Positions 39,068 through 52,162 of a stretch of 64,000 bases of DNA are shown in pieces; positions within the stretch are counted from its first letter, which is position 1; every line of letters begins with the position of its first letter. The DNA is taken from the NCBI RefSeq assembly GCF_000169195.2, contig NC_016023.1, positions 2,294,001 to 2,358,000 on the forward strand, given 5' to 3'. The notes beneath the pieces were generated by a model. That model made no database searches. It was given only the letters and a program-made list of their open reading frames with translations, and was not told the origin of the DNA. Both the position numbers and the translations under genes were made by a program. The stretch comes from Heyndrickxia coagulans 36D1 (GTDB lineage Bacteria > Bacillota > Bacilli > Bacillales > Bacillaceae_C).

Positions 39068-39940
39068 ATGAGAGACATTTTAAGGCCGATTTACCAGGAA
39101 AGGGCAAGCCTTCCAAATACCCTTTCTGTCCTGTATATTGAAAAAAAGCCGGATGAAGATGCCGCAACCAATTTGTTCGACGCCATTCTCTTCATCATTG
39201 TCAAAGAGCAGGACCAGCCGCTCTATGTCAAGCATTACCGCTATGAAGACAAAAAAGCCGCCTTATATGTCGTGGCAGAGAACCAGTTGAAAGAGTGGAT
39301 GCTGTACGGGACAAACAACAATATATTCGAATGGATTACAGAAGGGCTGATCTTATTTGACCGGAATGAGTACATGGCACGCTTAAAAGATGAAGTAAGA
39401 GATTTTCCGTTTCATGAACGAAAAATAAAAATTGGTACGGAATTTGCCAAATTGATCCGCCGGTATTTAAACGGGAAAGACTTCTTCAAACAGCGCCAGT
39501 ACCTCGATGCCTACAATCACATCATCCACGCCTTGCACCATCTTGCCAGGCTCGCGGTGATCGAAAACGGTTTTCACCCGGAAATAACCGTCTGGAACCA
39601 GGTAAAGCAAATTGATCTGCAAATCTTCAAGTTGTACGAAGAACTGGTAACAAGTGAAGAGTCGCTGGAAAAGCGCCTTGAACTGCTCTTTCTTGCGAGT
39701 GAATTCCACATTTATTCGAAGACATCGTTTGGCGCGCAGCATTTACTGGAACTGATGGAAGAACGGGAAGAATGGACAATTGACGAACTGCTTTTCCATC
39801 CAGGCCTTCAATCGTACAGTATTGACTTGCCTGTTCTGCTTGAATTTTTAATTGAAAAAAATATGATCGAGGAAATTACAGTGCCGACAAAGGGGCCTGA
39901 AATCTTCCATATACGGTACCGGATTCCAAAAAAACAATAA
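39068..39940 (+). CDS. ygxA: YgxA-like nucleotidyltransferase-fold protein
   Basis: 290 aa. The N-terminal domain (IEKKPDEDAATNLFDAILFIIV) has the nucleotidyltransferase-like arrangement reported for YgxA proteins; a helical middle and a winged-helix-like C-terminus follow. The place just upstream of an rRNA operon is the same as in B. subtilis (ygxA-rrnD). Its biochemical role is unknown. Confidence 0.85.
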   Translation: MRDILRPIYQERASLPNTLSVLYIEKKPDEDAATNLFDAILFIIVKEQDQPLYVKHYRYEDKKAALYVVAENQLKEWMLYGTNNNIFEWITEGLILFDRNEYMARLKDEVRDFPFHERKIKIGTEFAKLIRRYLNGKDFFKQRQYLDAYNHIIHALHHLARLAVIENGFHPEITVWNQVKQIDLQIFKLYEELVTSEESLEKRLELLFLASEFHIYSKTSFGAQHLLELMEEREEWTIDELLFHPGLQSYSIDLPVLLEFLIEKNMIEEITVPTKGPEIFHIRYRIPKKQ

Positions 39941-39959
39941 AAAAATATCAAATTTAGTA

Positions 39960-40072
39960 TTGACGCATAATAAATAACTTGGTATAGTTATATACGTCGC
40001 TGATGAACATGAAAGAGCAACGACGAAAGACGAAAAAAGTTATTGACAAAGACTTCGTTATGATGGTATAAT
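39960..40072 (+). promoter_or_regulatory. Tandem rRNA promoters P1 and P2
   Basis: P1: TTGACG (39960-39965), a 17-bp spacer and TATAGT (39983-39988). P2: TTGACA (40043-40048), an 18-bp spacer and TATAAT (40067-40072). The start of 16S lies about 85 bp after P2, the usual arrangement in Bacillus rrn operons. Confidence 0.88.
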
Positions 40073-40156
40073 AATTTAGTCACTGTCAAAACAGATCGTT
40101 CCTTGAAAACTGGACAAAACGAAACGTCAAATTCTTTTTGAGCTTTTATCAAACAT

Positions 40157-44962
<4,806 letters not shown>

Positions 44963-45137
44963 ATAGAAAAGTGAAGGCCGCCTTGAAAAAGGTGCGCTGG
45001 AGCTAGACAATTCTCAAAGTTAGAAGTAAAAACGCATTCTCCGTTTACAGTTTTTTCTCCCATCCGGTTTTCAGGGAATCACATAATTCCTGTTGATAAG
45101 AAATGAAAACTTTGTTATAATGATTTTTGTCATTAAG

Positions 45138-45254
<117 letters not shown>

Positions 45255-45260
45255 TTGTAT

Positions 45261-45335
45261 TCCGCAGTAGCTCAGTGGTAGAGCAATCGGCTGTTAACCG
45301 ATCGGTCGTAGGTTCGAATCCTACCTGCGGAGCCA
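45261..45335 (+). tRNA. tRNA-Asn (anticodon GTT)
   Basis: Cloverleaf TCCGCAG...CTGCGGAG with encoded CCA; anticodon GTT at 45293-45295. First tRNA of the cluster, whose order matches B. subtilis trnD. Confidence 0.97.
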
Positions 45336-45339
45336 TCAT

Positions 45340-45429
45340 GGAGAGCTGTCCGAGAGGCCGAAGGAGCACGATTGGAAATCGTGTAGGCGGCTAAAAGCTG
45401 TCTCAAGGGTTCGAATCCCTTGCTCTCCG
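45340..45429 (+). tRNA. tRNA-Ser (anticodon GGA)
   Basis: Acceptor GGAGAGC/GCTCTCC, long variable arm, anticodon GGA at 45374-45376. CCA is not encoded. Confidence 0.97.
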
Positions 45430-45442
45430 TCATGATCCATAT

Positions 45443-45514
45443 GGCCCGTTGGTCAAGCGGTTAAGACACCGCCCTTTCACGGCGGTAACACGGGTTCGAA
45501 TCCCGTACGGGTCA
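45443..45514 (+). tRNA. tRNA-Glu (anticodon TTC)
   Basis: Acceptor GGCCCGT/ACGGGTC (one G-U), anticodon TTC at 45476-45478. CCA is not encoded. Confidence 0.97.
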
Positions 45515-45525
45515 TCATTATAACT

Positions 45526-45601
45526 GGAGGATTAGCTCAGCTGGGAGAGCGTCTGCCTTACAAGCAGAGGGTCGGCGGTTCGATCCCGTCATCCTCCACC
45601 A
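45526..45601 (+). tRNA. tRNA-Val (anticodon TAC)
   Basis: Acceptor GGAGGAT/ATCCTCC, anticodon TAC at 45559-45561, encoded CCA. Confidence 0.97.
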
Positions 45602-45610
45602 TTTTATCAT

Positions 45611-45684
<74 letters not shown>

Positions 45685-45696
45685 TTTACATATAAA

Positions 45697-45772
45697 GGTC
45701 CCGTAGTGTAGCGGTTATCACGCCTGCCTGTCACGCAGGAGATCGCGGGTTCGATTCCCGTCGGGACCGCCA
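45697..45772 (+). tRNA. tRNA-Asp (anticodon GTC)
   Basis: Acceptor GGTCCCG/CGGGACC, anticodon GTC at 45730-45732, encoded CCA. Confidence 0.97.
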
Positions 45773-45790
45773 TCCATTTTACATAATTGT

Positions 45791-45866
45791 GGCTCGGTAG
45801 CTCAGTCGGTAGAGCAAAGGACTGAAAATCCTTGTGTCGGCGGTTCGATTCCGTCCCGAGCCACCA
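45791..45866 (+). tRNA. tRNA-Phe (anticodon GAA)
   Basis: Acceptor GGCTCGG/CCGAGCC, anticodon GAA at 45824-45826, encoded CCA. Confidence 0.97.
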
Positions 45867-45870
45867 TTTG

Positions 45871-45946
<76 letters not shown>

Positions 45947-45954
45947 CGCAATAT

Positions 45955-46036
45955 GGAGGGGTAGCGAAGTGGCTAAACGCGGCGGACTGTAAATCCGCTC
46001 CCTCAGGGTTCGGCGGTTCGAATCCGTCCCCCTCCA
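45955..46036 (+). tRNA. tRNA-Tyr (anticodon GTA)
   Basis: Acceptor GGAGGGG/CCCCTCC, long variable arm, anticodon GTA at 45989-45991. CCA is not encoded. Confidence 0.97.
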
Positions 46037-46044
46037 TTTTTTAA

Positions 46045-46118
46045 AGGGGCATAGTTTAAAGGTAGAACAGAGGTCTCCAAAACCTCCAGTGTGGGTTCGA
46101 TTCCTACTGCCCCTGCCA
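46045..46118 (+). tRNA. tRNA-Trp (anticodon CCA)
   Basis: Acceptor AGGGGCA/TGCCCCT, anticodon CCA at 46077-46079, encoded 3' CCA. Confidence 0.97.
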
Positions 46119-46125
46119 TTATGAT

Positions 46126-46202
46126 GGCGGTTGTGGCGAAGTGGTTAACGCACCGGATTGTGGCTCCGGCATTCGTGGGTTCGATTCCCACCATCCGCCC
46201 CA
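46126..46202 (+). tRNA. tRNA-His (anticodon GTG)
   Basis: Has the extra G(-1) opposite C73; anticodon GTG at 46160-46162; encoded CCA. The acceptor stem contains one T-T mismatch (46131/46194), worth noting but probably tolerated. Confidence 0.95.
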
Positions 46203-46209
46203 TATTTAT

Positions 46210-46281
46210 TGGGCCATAGCCAAGCGGTAAGGCAACGGACTTTGACTCCGTCATGCGCTGGTTCGAATCCAGCTGGCCCAG
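46210..46281 (+). tRNA. tRNA-Gln (anticodon TTG)
   Basis: Acceptor TGGGCCA/TGGCCCA, anticodon TTG at 46242-46244. CCA is not encoded. Confidence 0.97.
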
Positions 46282-46284
46282 TAT

Positions 46285-46359
46285 GCGGAAGTAGTTCAGT
46301 GGTAGAACATCACCTTGCCAAGGTGGGGGTCGCGGGTTCGAATCCCGTCTTCCGCTCCA
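46285..46359 (+). tRNA. tRNA-Gly (anticodon GCC)
   Basis: Acceptor GCGGAAG/CTTCCGC, anticodon GCC at 46317-46319, encoded CCA. Confidence 0.97.
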
Positions 46360-46364
46360 TTGAT

Positions 46365-46438
46365 GGCGGCATAGCCAAGAGGTAAGGCAGAGGTCTGCAA
46401 AACCTTTATCACCGGTTCGATTCCGGTTGCCGCCTCCA
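46365..46438 (+). tRNA. tRNA-Cys (anticodon GCA)
   Basis: Acceptor GGCGGCA/TGCCGCC, anticodon GCA at 46397-46399, encoded CCA. Confidence 0.97.
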
Positions 46439-46447
46439 TCATATCAT

Positions 46448-46529
46448 GCCGGTGTGGCGGAATTGGCAGACGCGCACGACTCAAAATCGTGTTCCTTCGG
46501 GAGTGTCGGTTCGACCCCGACCACCGGTA
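46448..46529 (+). tRNA. tRNA-Leu (anticodon CAA), copy 1
   Basis: Acceptor GCCGGTG/CACCGGT (one G-U), long variable arm, anticodon CAA at 46482-46484, no encoded CCA. Last gene of the rrn-tRNA transcript. An identical 82-nt copy lies at 48746. Confidence 0.97.
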
Positions 46530-46563
46530 TAACAGCATCACATTGAAAGCTGATGCCAAATGG

Positions 46564-46597
46564 AACGCTTCTCAAGATAAAGAGAAGCGTTTTTTTA
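46564..46597 (+). terminator. Terminator of the rrn-tRNA operon
   Basis: AACGCTTCTC (46564-46573) pairs perfectly with GAGAAGCGTT (46582-46591), followed by a run of T. Confidence 0.92.
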
Positions 46598-46770
46598 TTG
46601 CAATTATATTATTGAAGCCGAGGCCAATTTAAGTGGCTGCTTGAAAGCGTACACTTGTGAGTATCTATAGTTTTTTAACTTGTACAAAAAGGGAATTGAT
46701 CTAATAAGAAAGGTTTGGAAATACTATCTTAGATTTTCCTTTTATAATGAGAACAGAACTGGGCAGCCTA

Positions 46771-47235
46771 CTATTTACTAGGGTTGTTTTTTCTTTTTTT
46801 CACCGTAACCGTCCCATCTTTTTCAAGATAGGCCTGGTCAATTTCATCAAGCAAAAATACGCCCTGCTTTCTCAATAACTCCGTCAGTTGGTTCATATCA
46901 ATTTTATTTTTTTTCAGTACGACTTTGTTAATTTTTCCCTTATCGATCATCAGCGTTTTATCCCCGATAAGGAATTTTTCCAGTTTATCATAGCGGTAAA
47001 TGAGGATGTCAAAAATGATTTTAATGATGACCCAAACAGAAAGCATCGCAAGAATGTAGTACCATTTTACACTTGGGTCATAAAGGCCGTTGCCGACGAT
47101 TTCAGACAGCATAATGCTCCAGATGAAGTCGATTGGCGTAAGGTTTGAAATGCTTTTGGCGCCAGTACATTTTAGACAAAAAATGAGCGCAAGAAAGCCC
47201 ATGATCAATTTTAATAAGTCCATGCCAATTTGCAT
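46771..47235 (-). CDS. DUF421 / YetF-type membrane protein
   Basis: 154 aa: three helices in the first 85 residues, including the family stretch NLTPIDFIWSIMLSEIVGN, then a small cytoplasmic domain (LIGDKTLMIDKGKINKVVLKKNKID..LTELLRKQGVF). The layout matches B. subtilis YetF/YkjA-like proteins, though at the short end. AAAGGAGGGG precedes ATG 47235. In spore formers some members act in spore membranes; no role can be fixed here. Confidence 0.82.
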   Translation of the reverse strand: MQIGMDLLKLIMGFLALIFCLKCTGAKSISNLTPIDFIWSIMLSEIVGNGLYDPSVKWYYILAMLSVWVIIKIIFDILIYRYDKLEKFLIGDKTLMIDKGKINKVVLKKNKIDMNQLTELLRKQGVFLLDEIDQAYLEKDGTVTVKKRKNNPSK

Positions 47236-47608
47236 CGCTAAACCCCTCCTTTAAAAGGTCCGGTTTTCTCTCGATTGTTCACTTTTACGGGGCTTTCCAA
47301 CGATTGATCCAGTTATGCATACTGCTTCAACAAGCAGTCTATTTTCCATTTCGCCAACTTCATGAAGTTTGGATACCAATGCTCTTTCTGCTGCTTCTAT
47401 TGGGAAGCTTGTACCCGAAACACCCAACGCCCATGGGTCCGATCATACGAGCACTGTTTTTCATTGCATTTTCCCTTAATTTCAGTATCATAAACGAACG
47501 TTCTCATCATTGGGATACACCGGACAGGTTAGGCAAATCATTTTGTTTTGGGAATCTGTTATTTTACAATAGATCTATCTTCACGAGTAGAAGGAAAGGA
47601 AGCGGACA
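47236..47608. other. Intergenic region with doubtful open frame
   Basis: About 370 bp. A 108-codon frame (47304-47630) overlaps the next gene and has no ribosome site, though its middle is hydrophobic. I do not count it as a gene. AGAAGGAAAGGAAG just before 47609 is the ribosome site of the next gene. Confidence 0.4.
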
Positions 47609-48628
47609 ATGGGTAGTCAAAAAAAGTTGAATGACGTTGCATTTTCGGTTTTAGATTTGATCCCCGTTTTATCTGGAAAGACACCGGCAGATTCGTTTAA
47701 AAATAGCCTAAGCCTCGCACAGCATGTTGAAAATTGGGGCTACAAACGATACTGGCTCGCGGAGCACCATAATATGGTGGGAGTAGCCAGCTCTGCAACG
47801 GCTGTTTTAGTCGGGTATATAGCGGCAGGGACGAAAACCATCCGTGTCGGGTCTGGCGGTGTGATGCTTCCAAATCATGCACCGCTTGTCGTGGCTGAGC
47901 AGTTTGGAACACTGGGTTCCATCTATCCAGGCAGAATTGATCTCGGCCTTGGCCGTGCGCCGGGTACAGACCAATTGACAGCTGCGGCGCTCAGAAGGAA
48001 TTTAAGGGGCGGGGAAATGGATTTTCCGGATAATGTCCAAGAACTGATGAACTATTTTCTCTCGGATAAAGAACGCAGGACGTATGCACGGGCCGTCGTG
48101 GCAGAAGGGGTGGATGTTCCGGTTTGGCTTCTTGGGTCAAGTACATACAGTGCCACACTTGCTGCCAGGCTCGGCCTGCCGTTTTCGTTTGCAAGCCATT
48201 TTGCACCAGCGCAATTGTTTGATGCTTTATACCTTTATCGGGAGAACTTCAAACCGTCCAAGTATTTGCAAAAGCCATATGTGATTGCGTGTGTGAATGG
48301 CGTAGCAGCTGACACAGATGCAGAAGCAGAAAGGATCGCAACAAGCCTGTACCAGTTTTTCCTCGGCGTTATCCGTGGAAAATCGCAGACGCTGCAGCCG
48401 CCTGTCGATAGCATGAACGGGATTTGGACTCCGTTTGAAAAAGAAGCGGCATTGCGTCAGCTTGAATATGCTTTTATCGGTTCAAAACAGACAATCAAAG
48501 AGAAAATGGAAGAATTTTTGGATGATACACAGGTCGATGAGTTGATGTTTGTATCGCATATTTACAACCATGGAGAGCGGCTGCGGTCTTATGAGATCCT
48601 AAGTGAACTGAAGGAAGATCATATGTGA
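47609..48628 (+). CDS. Luciferase-like (LLM class) flavin-dependent oxidoreductase
   Basis: 339 aa, a TIM-barrel monooxygenase of the MsnO8/YhbW subgroup. Typical segments are [49 protein letters not shown] and [15 protein letters not shown]. It probably uses reduced flavin to oxidise a small molecule; the substrate is unknown. It is not SsuD-like, so it does not complete the ssu pathway. ATG 47609 has a GGAAAGGAAG ribosome site. Confidence 0.9.
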   Translation: MGSQKKLNDVAFSVLDLIPVLSGKTPADSFKNSLSLAQHVENWGYKRYWLAEHHNMVGVASSATAVLVGYIAAGTKTIRVGSGGVMLPNHAPLVVAEQFGTLGSIYPGRIDLGLGRAPGTDQLTAAALRRNLRGGEMDFPDNVQELMNYFLSDKERRTYARAVVAEGVDVPVWLLGSSTYSATLAARLGLPFSFASHFAPAQLFDALYLYRENFKPSKYLQKPYVIACVNGVAADTDAEAERIATSLYQFFLGVIRGKSQTLQPPVDSMNGIWTPFEKEAALRQLEYAFIGSKQTIKEKMEEFLDDTQVDELMFVSHIYNHGERLRSYEILSELKEDHM

Positions 48629-48669
48629 ATAGGGGAGCTGTTTTGCTTCCCTTTTTCACACAATGGTTA

Positions 48670-48697
48670 TTGACATTTTTTACGATCTGGATATAAT
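48670..48697 (+). promoter_or_regulatory. Promoter of the solitary tRNA-Leu
   Basis: TTGACA (48670-48675), a 16-bp spacer and TATAAT (48692-48697). Both hexamers are perfect. It lies 48 bp before the tRNA, showing an independent transcription unit. Confidence 0.85.
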
Positions 48698-48745
48698 TAT
48701 AAAAGTGACATAACAAACAGTTTTGTTTGAGATTCATAGGATCAT

Positions 48746-48827
48746 GCCGGTGTGGCGGAATTGGCAGACGCGCACGACTCAAAATCGTGTTCCTTCGGGA
48801 GTGTCGGTTCGACCCCGACCACCGGTA
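48746..48827 (+). tRNA. tRNA-Leu (anticodon CAA), copy 2
   Basis: Sequence-identical to the tRNA at 46448-46529, with ATCAT also shared just upstream; the flanks then differ. Anticodon CAA at 48780-48782. It has its own promoter and terminator. Confidence 0.96.
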
Positions 48828-48856
48828 TCAAAAGATCACATTTCAGTTTTTCGGTA

Positions 48857-48892
48857 AAACGTTCCTTATAATCTAGTAAGGAGCGTTTTTTC
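48857..48892 (+). terminator. Terminator of the solitary tRNA-Leu
   Basis: The hairpin AAACG-CCTTA / TAAGG-CGTTT with a short loop is followed by T6. It has the same ending type as the terminator of the main cluster. Confidence 0.82.
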
Positions 48893-49006
48893 ATTTTCCG
48901 GAAGAAGTCACTCTCTTCAATCGGTGAAGGGCAGAAGGTAAGGGATGAATTTCGGTTTGCATTTACTAAAGGCTGCTTATTTGTTTTTTTCATTATTCAG
49001 TCGTAA

Positions 49007-49162
49007 AATAAAATAAAGAATTTAATAATAGCGAATCTAAACACAAATCACTATACTTATCAAGGCTATGAAGCATATCAGCTAGTTCCGGGCGTTCCAG
49101 ATTTGTTCAGCAATCCCAATTCGCCGAAAACAAAGCATATAAGTGATATTCGTAGGCTTTGA
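49007..49162 (+). pseudogene. Possible C-terminal gene remnant
   Basis: An open frame of 51 codons with no start, ending YQLVPGVPDLFSNPNSPKTK...RRL, reads like the natural C-terminus of a protein and is followed directly by the alcohol dehydrogenase leader. No upstream part exists in the window. Family not recognised. The rest of 48893-49214 holds nothing I can support except the dehydrogenase ribosome site. Confidence 0.35.
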
Positions 49163-49214
49163 AAACCGTTCAAGTGCGCTGATACATAACGAATTTCAGA
49201 GGAGATGGGTGAGA

Positions 49215-50342
49215 GTGAAGATCAGAGCTGCTGTACTACGGGAATCAGGTGCTGCTATGCCATATGCAGCAAGCAAACCGATTAAAATTGAAACATTGGA
49301 ACTCGATGAACCGCAACAAGGAGAAGTGCTTGTCAAGATGAAGGCGGCCAGTTTGTGCCACTCGGATTTGTCTGTTATAAATGGCAGCAGACCCCGGCCT
49401 TTACCGATGGCTCTTGGGCATGAGGCTGCCGGTGAAGTGGTGAAAACCGGTGAAGGTGTGACAGATCTTGCGCCGGGTGACCATGTTGTTTGTGTGTTTG
49501 TACCAAGCTGTGGCGAATGCCTGCCGTGCAAGGAGGGACGCCCTGCATTATGCGAAACGGGTGCGGCTTCAAACGCGGCAGGTACTTTACCAGGAGGCGG
49601 CATCCGGCTGCATGCAAATGGTGAAGACATCATGCACCATCTCGGCGTATCCGCTTTTTCAGAATATGCTGTTGTGTCCCGTCGTTCTTTGATTAAAATT
49701 GAAAAAGACGTTCCGTTTGAAAAGCTTGCCCTTTTTGGATGCGCTGTCATTACGGGGGTCGGGGCAGTCGTGAATACAGCCCGGATTAAGTTGGGCAGCA
49801 CAGTTGCGGTTGTCGGTTTGGGCGGCGTCGGATTAAGCGCATTAATCGGGGCTGTATCAGCAGGGGCGAGCCGTGTAGTAGCAGTAGATGTCAATGAAAA
49901 TAAATTTGCGTTGGCAAAAAGGTTTGGAGCAACAGATGTATTTGATTCCAAAGATCCAGATGTTGTTGAGAAAATACGTGAAGCAACTGGCGGGGGACTG
50001 GATACTGTTTTTGAGACGGCAGGTGCAGTCCCGGCGATGGAAACGGCATACGCCATCACCAAGCGCGGTGGCACAACCGTTACGACAGGACTACCGGATC
50101 CAAAACATCATTTTTCTTTCCCTTATGTAACGCTGACGGCTGAGGAACGGACGCTAAAAGGTTCCTATATCGGTAGCTGTGTTCCAGAAAGGGATATTCC
50201 AAATTATATCCGGCTTTTTAAAAACGGCCGCTTGCCAGTGGATGAATTGGTAAGTGATGTCATTTCTTTGGATGAGATAAATGAGAGTTTCGACAAATTG
50301 GCTAAAGGGGATTCATCTAGAATCATGATTCGGTTCGACTAA
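49215..50342 (+). CDS. Zinc-dependent alcohol dehydrogenase family protein
   Basis: 375 aa, medium-chain dehydrogenase. The catalytic zinc ligands are in SLCHSDL and GHEAAGEV, and the structural zinc cysteines are in CGECLPCKEGRPALC. The Rossmann motif VVGLGGVGLSALIGA is followed by VAVDVNENK, which favours NAD. GTG 49215 follows GAGGAG by about 9 nt; the frame is open to 49143, but that extension is not family-like. The substrate is probably a primary alcohol or aldehyde. Confidence 0.9.
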   Translation: MKIRAAVLRESGAAMPYAASKPIKIETLELDEPQQGEVLVKMKAASLCHSDLSVINGSRPRPLPMALGHEAAGEVVKTGEGVTDLAPGDHVVCVFVPSCGECLPCKEGRPALCETGAASNAAGTLPGGGIRLHANGEDIMHHLGVSAFSEYAVVSRRSLIKIEKDVPFEKLALFGCAVITGVGAVVNTARIKLGSTVAVVGLGGVGLSALIGAVSAGASRVVAVDVNENKFALAKRFGATDVFDSKDPDVVEKIREATGGGLDTVFETAGAVPAMETAYAITKRGGTTVTTGLPDPKHHFSFPYVTLTAEERTLKGSYIGSCVPERDIPNYIRLFKNGRLPVDELVSDVISLDEINESFDKLAKGDSSRIMIRFD

Positions 50343-50752
50343 AAGATGATTGCCAAAAAAGGTGCCCCGTGCCGATAAAGTGGCAGCCATGTTAAAACAC
50401 AATAAAGAAGAGATCAAGCAACTAGAAATGAACTTAAGTATTTACATCAAGTCCGAGCACCCATTTGCATGATGACGACTTGGTACAGCAGATAACAGGG
50501 CTGGAATATTTTGTTCATTTTATAAAACGGCAAAAATTTTGATTTCCTGACTGAATCCAGCGATTCGCAAATGGTTTGAGGAGAAATATAGGATTCCGTC
50601 AGCATCCGCTTTGAGGAGGATGGCGGCAGGGTCGTATACGTGGTCTACAAAAGGCTTGGCGCCACGCAAAGTGCCAGGCCTTTTATTTACAATTTTTTCA
50701 ATACAAATTATACTGAAAATACGACTTTATACATAAAAGAAGGATTACTTTC
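50343..50752. other. Intergenic region with coding debris and a terminator
   Basis: A 36-codon frame at 50362-50472 (VPRADKVAAMLKHNKEEIKQ...) looks protein-like but has no clear start or family. The hairpin AAAGGCTTGGC / GCCAGGCCTTT at about 50650-50683, with TTTATTT after it, is a good terminator. The end of the region holds the promoter of the DMT gene. Confidence 0.5.
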
Positions 50753-51637
50753 ATGAATAAACCGGCATTTTTAAAACTAAGCATCTCCATGGTGATTTTT
50801 GGTTCAATCGGATTTTTCTCTAAGTATACGGGCCTGCCCGCACTGGAACTCGTTTTCGTCCGCTGTGTGAGTGCTTCAGCGATCTTAGCCGTTTACTGGC
50901 TTGCGACCGGCCAGTACAAAAAAGAGCGCTGGAGTATAAAAGAGATGCTCTTTATTTTAGGCGGAGGTGTTACGCTTGTCATCAACTGGCTTTTCTTGTT
51001 TTTGGCGTTTGAAAAAACTTCTGTCACCGCCGCGATTTCCATTTACAATACAGCTCCGCTCATTGTGCTTGTTGCAGGCTGGACGCTGTTCCGGGAAAAA
51101 TTCCAATGGGGCGGACTGCTTGCCACTTTGGCGGCCTTTATCGGCACCATCATGATTACCGTAACAGCTTCCTCTGCGTTCAGCCACGTTCTCCTGGTTG
51201 GGTCGGTTTACGCATTTTGTGCGGCGATTTTTTATGCAGGTACAGTGATGATCGGCACAAGGATCAAACAGGCAAGTCCATACCTCGTCACGTTTCTGCA
51301 AACATTCATCGGGGTCATCATGCTGGCGCCTTTTGTCGACTTTTCAAAATACACTGGGCTCACTCCCGAAAACTGGACATTCAGCTTGCTGACAGGTGTC
51401 ATCCATACCGGTATCGTGTATTTGCTGTTTTATGGCAGCATCCGATTTTTGCGCACGTCCGTCATCTCAGCCCTTTCTTATCTTGATCCGTGCGTTGCCA
51501 TTTTGCTTGATATTTTCATCACTGGTTTCGCACCGTCCTATATGCAGGCAGCCGGCATCGCCATCATCTTTTTAGCTGTCTCCTATACAGTAAGAAAAAA
51601 CAGCCAGGAAGACCCGGCAGCACAAAGACAAGTATAA
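50753..51637 (+). CDS. DMT-superfamily (EamA) exporter
   Basis: 294 aa with ten helices in two EamA repeats (FGSIGFFSKYTGLPALELVFVR and GTVMIGTRIKQASPYLVTFLQT). It probably exports amino acids or other metabolites. GAAGGA is about 8 nt before ATG 50753. The C-terminal tail is short and polar. Confidence 0.88.
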   Translation: MNKPAFLKLSISMVIFGSIGFFSKYTGLPALELVFVRCVSASAILAVYWLATGQYKKERWSIKEMLFILGGGVTLVINWLFLFLAFEKTSVTAAISIYNTAPLIVLVAGWTLFREKFQWGGLLATLAAFIGTIMITVTASSAFSHVLLVGSVYAFCAAIFYAGTVMIGTRIKQASPYLVTFLQTFIGVIMLAPFVDFSKYTGLTPENWTFSLLTGVIHTGIVYLLFYGSIRFLRTSVISALSYLDPCVAILLDIFITGFAPSYMQAAGIAIIFLAVSYTVRKNSQEDPAAQRQV

Positions 51638-52162
51638 ATTGGCTTTCTTATCCGCAGTTTGATCTAGGGGATGGGAACGGTTATTTTTTTTTGGGGGTGG
51701 TTGGATTGTTTATGGCAGCAAAAATTCAGCAGCACTTTTTCATATGGTCGAGCTACACATCTGTTTTTGCCATCTCAACCGACGCCCGCAATCGCGGCAC
51801 TTTTTCATATGGCTGAGCTGCACCATCATTTTACCGGTCACAATACATGTTCTTTATCCTCTGCAGCTCCGCTTCTTTCCCATTCTTTTAAAAGAGTGCG
51901 TTTATGGGACCCCGCATATTGCTGTTGCATTTCGCTTTCACGCCGTCCGTTTGGGATACCTGTTGATTGCCAAAAATAGAAGGCTTCCACTTTTTTTAAT
52001 CTCTAAAAAATCTGCAAAAAGGGTTGACGAGCTGAATAAAAAATACTAATATAGAGATATTTAATTTTTGAAATATTAGAAATCCATACAATATTAGCGA
52101 CCGATTCAATTAAGTTGAAGTTTCATTCAGCTAAAAAATGACAATTCAGGGAGGTATGACCG
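51638..52162. repeat. Gene-poor region with a 29-bp direct repeat
   Basis: Two copies of GCACTTTTTCATATGG-(CT/TC)-GAGCT-CA (51732-51760 and 51797-51825) start 65 bp apart. A 101-codon frame at 51744 crosses the second copy and lacks a ribosome site; its last 45 residues are basic and could be a remnant. The final 15 bp carry GGAGGT for the next gene. Confidence 0.5.

Noticed and set aside
47304..47630. 108-codon open frame between the DUF421 and LLM genes
   Set aside because: It overlaps the LLM start, has no ribosome site, and has no family resemblance.
47609..48628. LLM oxidoreductase as the missing SsuD
   Set aside because: Its motifs ([17 protein letters not shown]) fit the MsnO8/YhbW subgroup, not SsuD, and it is far from the ssu genes.
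46448..48827. Integrative element between the two tRNA-Leu copies
   Set aside because: No integrase or excisionase gene is present in the 2.2-kb interval. The duplication itself is kept as a finding.
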